In this document: one piece after another, positions 16,481-23,217 of the stretch
Numbering within the stretch: position 1 is the stretch's first letter
Layout of the letters: every line of letters starts with the position of its first letter
Source of the DNA: Parelusimicrobium sp031549165
GTDB lineage: Bacteria; Elusimicrobiota; Elusimicrobia; Elusimicrobiales; Elusimicrobiaceae
Length of the DNA: 36,845 nt
NCBI GenBank assembly: GCA_031549165.1
Contig: JAVBQE010000008.1
Coordinates: forward strand, 1 to 36,845
Direction: 5' to 3'
The notes under the pieces: generated by a model
What the model was told of the DNA's origin: nothing
The model's input: only the letters and a program-made list of their open reading frames with translations
Database searches by the model: none
Made by a program: the position numbers and the translations under genes

Positions 16481-16666
16481 CATTCTCAAGGCCCCTTTCT
16501 ATATGGACTTGAGAATCTGTTTTTATCTAAATTAGTGCCTTTGTCTTCGGGCGTTACACTGAGGCACCTATTTAAATAAAGGCCGATTCCCGCCCGTCGA
16601 TGCGAATGCAGCGGTGAGAATGATATACAAAATTTTATAATATCATTTTGTAGGCGGCATTCTCTC
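16481..16666. other. Structured non-coding segment, possible small RNA
   Basis: Several complementary blocks lie in order: ATTCTCAAG (16482-16490) with CTTGAGAAT (16508-16516); AAAT..GTGCCT (16529-16540) with AGGCAC..ATTT (16562-16573); and GAGAATG (16616-16622) with CATTCTC (16659-16665). The first and last CATTCTC blocks could each pair with either GAGAAT block, so alternative folds are possible. No known RNA family (6S, SRP, tmRNA, RNase P) was recognised by its conserved motifs. The strand is not determined. Confidence 0.35.
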
Positions 16667-16814
16667 TAATTTTAACCATTGAGCCAAATATTTAATTATA
16701 ATATTTACCTCTAGGTGTAGCCTGGGGGTTTTCATATGCAGGCCCTGCCCTTTGGTCCACTCGGCACATGTAATGTGCTCCCAAATCCCTTCTCTTGCAA
16801 TGTCTATGTCCATT

Positions 16815-16945
16815 TTCCCTCGCCCCCGTGGGGAGAGGGTAGGGTGAGGGGTTTTGTGCGAGGCTTCCTTAAAAGTTTCTCTATACTTAAACCCGCTACA
16901 TAGCCCCCTCACCCCGGCCTTCTCCCCGTAGGGGCGAGGGGGTTT
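16815..16945. repeat. Inverted pair of GC-rich CCCTCACCC-type intergenic repeats
   Basis: A block beginning CCCTCGCCCCCGTGGGGAG and ending GGTGAGGGG (about 16818-16851) is followed after some 50 bp by its inverted copy (about 16903-16942). This is the widespread CCCTCACCC...CTCTCCCC type of dispersed repeat. A related palindrome separates gyrB and gyrA (27191-27246). Confidence 0.6.
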
Positions 16946-17030
16946 TAGTTTTATTATCAATTATTTTACACGGGGAAAAATACTAGAGACTGCTTAACGC
17001 TGCAACCTTAACGCAATCCCCTGCTTATCT

Positions 17031-17045
17031 GGGGGGGGGGGGGGG
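17031..17045 (+). repeat. Homopolymeric G15 tract, intergenic
   Basis: Fifteen consecutive G, 13 bp from the parB terminator hairpin. Unlike the other long C/G tracts here, no prepilin core or TGCATTTAG flank is found on either strand next to it. Confidence 0.9.
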
Positions 17046-17057
17046 AGGCAACTGATA

Positions 17058-17088
17058 CAAAAATAACCCCGGGAAAATAGCCGGGGTT
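17058..17088 (-). terminator. Terminator of parAB
   Basis: AACCCCGG (17065-17072) pairs with CCGGGGTT (17081-17088). On the minus strand the hairpin is followed by ATTTTTG. It starts 32 bp past the parB stop. Confidence 0.82.
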
Positions 17089-17105
17089 GTTTACACGTGA
17101 AAAGA
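17089..17105. promoter_or_regulatory. parS-like site 2 (degenerate)
   Basis: GTTTACACGTGAAAAGA: the CACGTG core and right half fit the local consensus GTTTTCACGTGAAAAC; the left half has one mismatch. It lies just after parB. Confidence 0.55.
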
Positions 17106-17120
17106 ATTTAGGAGAATCTT

Positions 17121-17993
17121 TTATAATATCCTTGCTTTAAGGCGGTCTGCTATATTTTCCAGTTGTTCTAAGGAGTTATAATGGATGACCAAGGTACCTT
17201 TATTCTTTTTGTCATTCAGTTCTACCTTAGTGCCCAATGCTTCCTGCAAGGAGTTTTCAAAGGTTCTTACCTCCGGATTCTTAACTGCTTTGCTCTCCGG
17301 TTTTGGGTTTAGTATAGCCCTGGCGCCGGCTTCTGCCTGGCGGACGGACCATTTGCTATTAACTATTTTGCTAAATAGTACCATTCTCTTTTTATTGTCT
17401 GCAACCATAAGGAGTGCGCGGCCGTGGCCTTCACTTATTTCGCCCTTTTCTATAGAGGTTTGGATTTCCTTCTCTAATTCTAAAAGGCGTAAAGAATTAG
17501 ACACTGCAGCCTTGCTTTTACCGCAATACTCCGCCAGCTCCGTCTGGGACAGGTGGAATTTTTGTATTAAGCTTTTATAGCCGAGGGCAGTTTCAATGGC
17601 GTTAAGGTCCTCACGCTGGATGTTCTCAATAAGTGCAAGCGCGGCCATTTCTTTATCTGATAAGGAAGCATGAACTATGGCTTCTATCTCTTTAAGCCCC
17701 GCCAGCTGGCTGGCGCGGAAGCGGCGCTCTCCTACTACTAATTCATACTTAGCTAACCCGGCATCGTATACCACAACTACCGGCTGCGTAAGCCCGTGTT
17801 GTTTAATGGACTGCGCGAGCTCAGCCAGGCTTTCCTCGTTAAATGTGCGCCTGGGCTGAAAGCGGTTAGGGACTATTTTATCCATAGATATCTTTTGTAC
17901 TTTAATATCTTTGTTGGACTCTTCGCTGCCTAATACCGTTTGTGACTGCTTTAACAGGGCATCCAACCCTCTGCCTAATACTTGTTTCGCCAT
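17121..17993 (-). CDS. parB: Chromosome-partitioning protein ParB
   Basis: A 290-residue ParB/Spo0J/Noc-type protein that binds parS, spreads as a CTP-dependent sliding clamp and works with ParA in origin segregation. The N-terminus has GRGLDALL (ParA-stimulating region type), the nucleotide-binding domain has QPRRTF and the GERRFRAS motif, and the central helix-turn-helix (LSQTELAEYCGKSKAAVSNSLRLL) reads parS. The C-terminal dimerisation domain ends in LENIADRL. SD AAGGAG precedes the ATG. parS-like sites lie before, between and after the two par genes. Confidence 0.96.
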   Translation of the reverse strand: MAKQVLGRGLDALLKQSQTVLGSEESNKDIKVQKISMDKIVPNRFQPRRTFNEESLAELAQSIKQHGLTQPVVVVYDAGLAKYELVVGERRFRASQLAGLKEIEAIVHASLSDKEMAALALIENIQREDLNAIETALGYKSLIQKFHLSQTELAEYCGKSKAAVSNSLRLLELEKEIQTSIEKGEISEGHGRALLMVADNKKRMVLFSKIVNSKWSVRQAEAGARAILNPKPESKAVKNPEVRTFENSLQEALGTKVELNDKKNKGTLVIHYNSLEQLENIADRLKARIL

Positions 17994-18006
17994 TTTTTAT
18001 CTCCTT

Positions 18007-18082
18007 ATTGTTGTCCTCCTGAGCAAAGCGAAGGATCTTGTTGTAAGCTTAAGATCCTTTGCTTTGCTCTGGAGGACAATTG
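18007..18082. repeat. Dispersed palindrome, TCCTGAGCAAAGCGAAGGATCTT family
   Basis: Two arms of about 30 bp (TTGTCCTCCTGAGCAAAGC and the inverse of its variant) around a loop TTGTAAGCTT. It fills the parA-parB gap beside parS site 3. Related copies lie at 35867-35946 and 36631-36710. All share the (T)CCTGAGC/ATTCTGAGC ends and the GAAGGATCTT/GAAGAATCTT middle. Confidence 0.7.
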
Positions 18083-18097
18083 TTTTCACGTGAAAAT
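18082..18097. promoter_or_regulatory. parS-like site 3
   Basis: GTTTTCACGTGAAAAT in the parA-parB intergenic region; the inner 14 bp are a perfect palindrome. Confidence 0.78.
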
Positions 18098-18127
18098 TGC
18101 TTGTACTGCTAAATATTGTTGGTAATG

Positions 18128-18946
18128 TTAATAACTTGTGGATACATCCACTAGTTTGAAGTCTTTATACTGGCTAATATCTGCCCCACGCCTTTGCAAA
18201 AATTCCATAGCAAGAGTTAGATAAGAGTCCGCGCCGCGGCACCCGGGGTCATAATCAAAGATACTTTGGCCAAAGCTGGGGGCTTCTGCCAGTCTAACAT
18301 TGCGTGGAATAGGGGTTTTATAAACTTTGTCTCCATAAAACTTGTTCACTTCCGCCAGTACCTGGTTGGATAGATTGATGCGAGCATCATACATTGTCAG
18401 CAGGCCACCGTCTATTTTGAGGGTGGGATTTAGGTACTGTCTTATTTTACTGGCTGTATCTATAAAATGCGCTAGGCCTTCCATGGCATAGTATTCGCAC
18501 TGAATAGGGGTAATAACACTGTCAGAAGCTACTAAGGCATTCAGCGTTAACAAGCTTAACGAGGGAGGACAGTCTATGATAATATATTTATACATCTTTC
18601 TAAGAGGCTCCAAAATACCCTTTAACACTCGTTCTCTGCCTTCCACACTTACAAGCTCTACTTCTGCGCCAGCAAGGTCCCGGTTGGCAGGCAGCAAGTC
18701 CAGCATTTCATTAGAGGTTTGTTTTATCACTTTATCTAAAGCGGCCGTTTTGGTTATTAAATTATAAACGGTGTTATCCCCCTCCGCCAGAGTTATCCCC
18801 ACTCCGGAGGTAGCATTCCCCTGTGGGTCAAAATCCACAAGCAAAGTTTCATGCCCCAAAACAGCCAAAGCATATGCTAAATTTATAGATGTCGTGGTCT
18901 TCCCCACACCGCCCTTCTGATTCGCAATAGAAACAATCTCACTCAT
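18128..18946 (-). CDS. parA: Chromosome-partitioning ATPase ParA (Soj)
   Basis: A 272-residue MinD/ParA-type ATPase that binds DNA non-specifically in its ATP form and moves ParB-parS complexes. The deviant Walker A KGGVGKTTT is at residues 11-19, VDFDPQGNAT is the A' motif, and IIDCPPS is Walker B. The start is set at the ATG at 18946 (MSEIVSIANQKGG); GGAG lies 10 nt upstream. An in-frame start at 18967 would place the SD inside the gene. It precedes parB by 134 bp, a gap holding a palindromic repeat and parS site 3. Confidence 0.96.
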   Translation of the reverse strand: MSEIVSIANQKGGVGKTTTSINLAYALAVLGHETLLVDFDPQGNATSGVGITLAEGDNTVYNLITKTAALDKVIKQTSNEMLDLLPANRDLAGAEVELVSVEGRERVLKGILEPLRKMYKYIIIDCPPSLSLLTLNALVASDSVITPIQCEYYAMEGLAHFIDTASKIRQYLNPTLKIDGGLLTMYDARINLSNQVLAEVNKFYGDKVYKTPIPRNVRLAEAPSFGQSIFDYDPGCRGADSYLTLAMEFLQRRGADISQYKDFKLVDVSTSY

Positions 18947-19131
18947 TTTTTCTTTTCTCCTTAGCATAACGACCTCTTGACAGAGCAGTTAAACGAAATC
19001 TCTGGGAGAGGAGACGGAAGCGTTACTGCTTTTTTATCCGACTTTGAAGGCAGGCTATCGTCGGGAAGCAATATTAAATTTTATTGTTACAAATATAGTA
19101 TGACATATTTTAGACAAAAAATAAAGGGAAG

Positions 19132-19149
19132 AGTTTTCACGTGAAAACT
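19132..19149. promoter_or_regulatory. parS-like site 4 (perfect 18-bp palindrome)
   Basis: AGTTTTCACGTGAAAACT, fully symmetric, upstream of parA and before the second prepilin gene. Confidence 0.82.
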
Positions 19150-19219
19150 ATTTTATATAATGCAAATTAATTATTAAAACTTCTTAAGAAGAAAATTTTT
19201 TATTTTAAAAATATTTTTG

Positions 19220-19225
19220 TATACT
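19220..19225 (+). promoter_or_regulatory. Candidate -10 box (TATACT) of the second prepilin gene
   Basis: The same hexamer as upstream of the other two prepilin genes, followed by AAATAAAAAGGAG. No clear -35; A/T-rich upstream DNA. Confidence 0.45.
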
Positions 19226-19244
19226 AAATAAAAAGGAGACAGAG

Positions 19245-19835
19245 ATGATAAAACTAATTGAAAGCCCCAAACGTAATACCCCCCCCCCCCCTGCATTTAG
19301 TGTAATTTACCGACGTGAAAAAGCATTTACTTTAATTGAGCTTTTAGTAGTTGTCCTTATAATAGGCATTCTAGCTACTATTGCTTTGTCACAATATACA
19401 AAAAGTATAGAAAAAACACGCATTTCACAAGGCATTGTTTTGGTTAAGGCCATGTTAGAGGCACAGAATCGCTATTTTCTTGAAAATAATAGTTATGCCG
19501 CCTCTATTGAAGAGTTAGATGTCAATATATTGCCAGAAGGCTTTTCCAAATGTAATTTTATTTCCGGATCTGACCTTTACTCCGATGGAAAAAATCAAAT
19601 TTACCTTTCTGCATTACATTTTGCATACGGGAATATCCATAATGTTTCCCCTTGTACAATTACAAAAGAAGACTGGGCTGTTGCCGTCAATGTGCCAGGA
19701 TATAGGGCATGTCCGGCAAACAGCACTTCCCCTTGCATGTATTGTGCCGGATTTACTTCTAAAGGAAAAGCCGCCTGTGCTACTTTTGGCAAATATGTAA
19801 CAACAATAAATACATACGATTACTATCAATTATAA
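19245..19835 (+). CDS. Type IV prepilin-like protein with C13 tract, in frame (ON)
   Basis: A 196-residue prepilin. GGAG precedes the ATG by 8 nt. A 27-residue leader (MIKLIESPKRNTPPPP, then AFSVIYRREKA) contains the C13 tract, which codes for four Pro. The cleavage region is A-FTLIELLVVVLIIGILATIALSQY, the usual hydrophobic N-terminal helix, with Glu at position 5 and Ala instead of Gly before the cut. The mature part (about 169 aa) has a pilin-like C-terminal head with several Cys (CPANS, CMYC). It would need prepilin peptidase and a type IV pilus or type II-like machine, neither of which is in the window. It stands alone with its own promoter and terminator. Whether it is a major pilin or a minor pseudopilin cannot be told. 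Confidence 0.9.
   Translation: MIKLIESPKRNTPPPPAFSVIYRREKAFTLIELLVVVLIIGILATIALSQYTKSIEKTRISQGIVLVKAMLEAQNRYFLENNSYAASIEELDVNILPEGFSKCNFISGSDLYSDGKNQIYLSALHFAYGNIHNVSPCTITKEDWAVAVNVPGYRACPANSTSPCMYCAGFTSKGKAACATFGKYVTTINTYDYYQL
19279..19291 (+). repeat. Homopolymeric C13 tract in a prepilin leader
   Basis: Thirteen C between AATA and TGCATTTAGTGTAA. The length is 1 modulo 3, which keeps the prepilin in frame. Confidence 0.92.
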
Positions 19836-19846
19836 AATATTATAAA

Positions 19847-19877
19847 AAAACCGCAGCCCTTTTAGGATTGCGGTTTT
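19847..19877. terminator. Bidirectional terminator between prepilin 2 and dfx
   Basis: AAAACCGCA pairs with TGCGGTTTT around a 13-nt loop, with T runs on both strands; the flanking genes are convergent. Confidence 0.78.
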
Positions 19878-19893
19878 CTTGAATATTAAACTT

Positions 19894-20286
19894 TTATTTC
19901 TGTTCAGCTTTCCATAAACCGTGCAGGTTGCAGTATTCGCGCGCGATAACATTGTTGCTCTTCGTAGTAAATTCTGCCTGCGGGTGGTCGCCTGGCTTAA
20001 GCCATTTGCGCTGGGACTTGCCGCATTCCAGGCAGATAAGCTCTATCCATTCTATATAATGTTCCGGCGTGGACGGATGTTCAACGGACCCTACTTTTAC
20101 TAACCACCCCTTTTCGGTTTTTTCTAAAACGGGCACATGTTTTTCTTTAGCGCCGTCTGAAGTGTTTTCTGTCATTAAAACCATATCTTTGCCGCAGCAG
20201 TTAAGCGGACCGCCTTTGCCGGCGTGTACCACCTGTACAATATTGCCGCAGAGCGTGCATTTATATATTTCGTGAAGTTGTGCCAT
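19894..20286 (-). CDS. dfx: Desulfoferrodoxin (superoxide reductase)
   Basis: A 130-residue two-domain superoxide reductase that reduces superoxide to peroxide without making oxygen. The N-terminal desulforedoxin-type centre has all four Cys (C10, C13, C30, C31). The catalytic iron site has H50, H70, H76, C119 and H122, with the conserved E48-K49 before the first His. The SD is AAGGGGG. The peroxide produced could be removed by the thiol peroxidase and rubrerythrin encoded next to it on the same strand. Such proteins are typical of anaerobes and microaerophiles. Confidence 0.96.
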   Translation of the reverse strand: MAQLHEIYKCTLCGNIVQVVHAGKGGPLNCCGKDMVLMTENTSDGAKEKHVPVLEKTEKGWLVKVGSVEHPSTPEHYIEWIELICLECGKSQRKWLKPGDHPQAEFTTKSNNVIAREYCNLHGLWKAEQK

Positions 20287-20355
20287 TTTTATTTCCCCCT
20301 TACATATTTGTATTATTATAGGAACTTTTTATTTTAAAACAAATTCTTTTTTTAA

Positions 20356-20859
20356 TTAGATTAATTTCTTCGCCTCGGCAAGTATAGGATTATAGTCCGG
20401 TTCTTTGCTTATTTCGCTTACGAATTGTTTATACGTAATTTCCCCTTTCCTGTCTATTACAAAAACTGCCCTTGTAAGAAGGTAAAGTTCTTTAATAAGC
20501 ACGCCGTAGTCTGTAGAAAAGCTGGAGTTTCTGTAGTCGGAGAGTGTTTTTACTTTATCTATGCCGGCAGCAGCACACCAGCGGGCCTGGGCGAAAGGTA
20601 AATCTTTGCTGACGGTTAAAATAACTATATTATCCCCCAGCTTGGCAGCTTCATTATTAAAGCGGCGCGTTTCCATATCGCAGGTAGGCGTGTCTAAGGA
20701 CGGGACGATTGAGAGAATAACCACTTTGCCAAGAAAATCCTTCAATGATACTTGGTTTAAGCCCTTGTCTATAAGCGTAAAGTCCGGCGCTTTTTGGCCA
20801 ACTTTAAGGTCTGCGCCTAATAAAGTTACGTTGTTTCCGTGCATCGTTACTTTTTCCAT
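20356..20859 (-). CDS. tpx: Thiol peroxidase (atypical 2-Cys peroxiredoxin)
   Basis: A 167-residue Tpx that reduces hydroperoxides using thioredoxin. The peroxidatic Cys60 is in SLDTPTCDMETRRFN and the resolving Cys94 in ARWCAAAG, at nearly the same positions as E. coli Tpx (61 and 95). Length is typical. A GGGGG upstream of the ATG may serve as SD; it lies in the loop of a short TAATAC/GTATTA inverted repeat. A terminator lies between it and rbr, so it likely has its own transcript. Confidence 0.96.
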   Translation of the reverse strand: MEKVTMHGNNVTLLGADLKVGQKAPDFTLIDKGLNQVSLKDFLGKVVILSIVPSLDTPTCDMETRRFNNEAAKLGDNIVILTVSKDLPFAQARWCAAAGIDKVKTLSDYRNSSFSTDYGVLIKELYLLTRAVFVIDRKGEITYKQFVSEISKEPDYNPILAEAKKLI

Positions 20860-20875
20860 ACTAATACCCCCGTAT

Positions 20876-20903
20876 TAAAAAGGCACCGTCTTAAACGGTG
20901 CCT
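20876..20903 (-). terminator. Terminator of the rubrerythrin gene
   Basis: AGGCACCGT (20881-20889) pairs with ACGGTGCCT (20895-20903). On the minus strand the hairpin is followed by TTTTTAAT. It sits 8 bp after the rbr stop. Confidence 0.85.
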
Positions 20904-20911
20904 TATATTTA

Positions 20912-21490
20912 CTATATATAATTTTCTTCAAGCACTTCAAAATATGCTCTCTCATGCGCGCAGGCGGGGCACTTTTCAGGCGCGCCTTCGCCTTTGTGCA
21001 GATAGCCGCAGTTTAAACATCTCCACACCACTTCTTCCGGGCGGACGAAAACGCGGTTATTTTCCACATTATATAAAAGCGCCTTATAGCGGTGCGAGTG
21101 CTGCTTTTCAGCCACTGCAATATTTTCAAAAATATCCGCAATATCCTTAAACCCCTCCTCTCTGGCTACTTTAGCAAAGCCGGGATACATCAGCTGCCAC
21201 TCATAATCCTCTCCTGCAGCCGCTTCTTTAAGGTTTTCTGCCGTCGTGCCTATTATTCCGGCCGGGAAGGAGGCTTTTATCTCCACTTCCCCCCCTTCTA
21301 ACATCTTGAACAATCGCTCTGCATGCTCTTTTTCCTGCGCAGCCGTTTCTTCAAAAATCTTAGAAATCTGCACATACCCCTCCTTTTTTGCTTTGCTGGC
21401 AAAAAAAGTATAACGGTTCCTTGCCTGTGATTCCCCCGCAAAAGCCGTTAAAATGTTTACTTCCGTTTTTGTTCCTTTAAGTTTTCCCAT
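20912..21490 (-). CDS. rbr: Rubrerythrin
   Basis: A 192-residue peroxide-reducing protein. The N-terminal ferritin-like four-helix domain has the di-iron ligands in AFAGESQARNRY (first EXXR-type site), EETAAQEKEHAE and IAVAEKQHSHRY. The C-terminal rubredoxin domain has CLNCG and CPAC around one iron. SD GGAGG precedes the ATG. It forms an oxidative-defence cluster with tpx and dfx on the same strand, immediately left of dnaA. Confidence 0.97.
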   Translation of the reverse strand: MGKLKGTKTEVNILTAFAGESQARNRYTFFASKAKKEGYVQISKIFEETAAQEKEHAERLFKMLEGGEVEIKASFPAGIIGTTAENLKEAAAGEDYEWQLMYPGFAKVAREEGFKDIADIFENIAVAEKQHSHRYKALLYNVENNRVFVRPEEVVWRCLNCGYLHKGEGAPEKCPACAHERAYFEVLEENYI

Positions 21491-21623
21491 ATCATCCTCC
21501 GTTTATATAATGTTATAATAATATTTATTAAAACTCAAATCAAATTTATTTTGCATTTTTAGGTTGCTTTTAACCATCTGCGTACCCTTTGGTAAAAAAA
21601 ATAAAAAATAACCATAAAATTTG

Positions 21624-21653
21624 TTGACTAAACGCATAATAAAGTGGTAGTAT
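21624..21653 (+). promoter_or_regulatory. Probable dnaA promoter
   Basis: TTGACT (21624-21629), an 18-bp spacer and TAGTAT (21648-21653), 28 bp before the GTG start. No consensus DnaA box is seen in the 190-bp rbr-dnaA interval. Confidence 0.5.
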
Positions 21654-21680
21654 TATATATCTGTTTTTGGAGTTCTATTT

Positions 21681-23033
21681 GTGATTAATACTGATTTAAA
21701 ACAAACCATCCTAAAAAATTTAGAAACCGAGTTAGGCAAAGATACCTGCGATATGTGGTTTAAAGCGGTGGATTTACGCTTTGACGGCACCACGTTGGAC
21801 TTTATTATGCCCAACGCATTTTGGCATGATACCATACTGGACAGGTATGAAGACGCTATTAAAAAAACTGTACAGGCCATTAACATTGACTATGACAATG
21901 TTACATATATAATAAAGGAAACGCCTAAGGAAGTAAAAACTTTTGTTTTAAAAGACGCGCCGCACCCTAATTTAGCCGAGCTAGAAAAACCCAACACTTT
22001 TAATTCCCGCGTCAACCCTAATTTTACATTTGAAGGTTTTATTGAAGGGCCTTCTAACAGGTTTGCTTATAAAGCAAGTGAAGCGGTCGTAAAAAAACTG
22101 GGAGACAGGGCTAATAACCCATTAGTTATCCACAGCACGCCGGGGCTGGGTAAGACGCATTTATTACACGCCATCGGCAACCAAATTTTAAAAGAAAATA
22201 AAAATGCCAAAGTTTTATATATGTCCGGCGAAGAATTTGTTAATGAATTTATAGACAGCCTCTCAAACAAGACAGAAGATTCATTCAGAAAAAAGTACCG
22301 TTCTCTGGATTGCTTTTTAATGGACGATATACAGTTTGTCGCCGGTAAAAACGCCAGCGTAGACGCTTTTTTTTACACTTTTAATTCTTTAGCGGACAGT
22401 AAAAAACAAATTGTCCTTTCTTCTGACCGCTCTCCTAAGCAGCTAGAGCTAGACGAGCGCCTGGCCTCCAGGCTACTGTCCGGCATTGTTGCAGAAATAA
22501 AAAAACCGGATTTTGAGACAAGGCTTGCTATTTTACGCCAGAAGAGAGATGCGCACGGCTTTAATATAGGAGACGACGTTATCGCATTCATCGCCGAGGG
22601 CGTGCAGGCGAGTATAAGAGAAATTGAGGGCTGTCTTTTCAGGTTGGCTACTTACTGTAACATACATAATGTTACAGCCACTATTCCTATAGCTAAAGAA
22701 GTGCTTATAGACATTATTAATATAGAAGCTAAAAAATTACTTATAAATGTAAATTCCATTAAAAAATTTGTAGCTAAAAATTTCAAAGTTAATACTGATG
22801 ACTTAAACTCTAAGCGTAAAAACCACTCTGTAGCGTGGCCGAGGCAGGTTGCTATGTATCTAGCAACACAAATGGTAGATATGTCGCTTCCGGAGATCGG
22901 CCGTGAGTTTGACAGGGACCACAGCACCGTTGTACACGCGCGTGACAGAGTTAAAGAAGAAATAGAAACAAACCCTTTCTTTGCAGCTGAAATAAACAAA
23001 ATAATAGCTGACATTAAGGGTGTTGATAAGTAA
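21681..23033 (+). CDS. dnaA: Chromosomal replication initiator DnaA
   Basis: A 450-residue initiator. Domain I is N-terminal (to about 75). The AAA+ domain has Walker A TPGLGKTHLL and Walker B FLMDDIQF, followed by the sensor region LSSDRSPKQL. The C-terminal DNA-binding domain IV has the signature FDRDHSTVVHARD that reads the DnaA box. The linker (domain II) is short. The start is GTG, with GGAG 8 nt upstream. dnaN follows after 184 bp that hold two consensus DnaA boxes, suggesting autoregulation or an origin there. Confidence 0.98.
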   Translation: MINTDLKQTILKNLETELGKDTCDMWFKAVDLRFDGTTLDFIMPNAFWHDTILDRYEDAIKKTVQAINIDYDNVTYIIKETPKEVKTFVLKDAPHPNLAELEKPNTFNSRVNPNFTFEGFIEGPSNRFAYKASEAVVKKLGDRANNPLVIHSTPGLGKTHLLHAIGNQILKENKNAKVLYMSGEEFVNEFIDSLSNKTEDSFRKKYRSLDCFLMDDIQFVAGKNASVDAFFYTFNSLADSKKQIVLSSDRSPKQLELDERLASRLLSGIVAEIKKPDFETRLAILRQKRDAHGFNIGDDVIAFIAEGVQASIREIEGCLFRLATYCNIHNVTATIPIAKEVLIDIINIEAKKLLINVNSIKKFVAKNFKVNTDDLNSKRKNHSVAWPRQVAMYLATQMVDMSLPEIGREFDRDHSTVVHARDRVKEEIETNPFFAAEINKIIADIKGVDK

Positions 23034-23051
23034 TTTATAAGCTGTTAATTG

Positions 23052-23080
23052 TTGTGGATAAATGCTTTTTTTATCCACAA
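23052..23080. other. Inverted pair of consensus DnaA boxes between dnaA and dnaN
   Basis: TGTGGATAA (23053-23061) and TTATCCACA (23071-23079) are both perfect matches to the DnaA box, in opposite orientation within an 11-bp inverted repeat, 20 bp after the dnaA stop. The rest of the interval up to dnaN is A/T-rich. It may be part of oriC (as in bipartite origins) or a control site for dnaN. Confidence 0.7.
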
Positions 23081-23217
23081 ATTTAAAGTAATAAAAACTA
23101 AATGTTGATTAACCGTATAGTTTAAACAAAGTTATAAACAGTTTTTTAATAATTTTGTATTGCTAAACTAACACTATCAACACAATTCACAGGACATATT
23201 AATAATAAGGATAATAA

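Noticed and set aside
16481..16666. 6S RNA, SRP RNA, tmRNA or RNase P RNA
   Set aside because: None of the conserved core motifs of these RNAs is visible; kept only as an unidentified structured segment.
16643..16960. A 105-codon minus-strand open frame in the origin gap
   Set aside because: Its middle (HPTLSPRGRG) is a translation of the GC-rich dispersed repeat, the rest matches nothing I recognise, and it overlaps the structured segment; judged a chance frame.
18136..18144. DnaA-box-like TGTGGATAC at the 3' end of parA
   Set aside because: One mismatch, isolated and inside coding sequence; not counted as an origin element.
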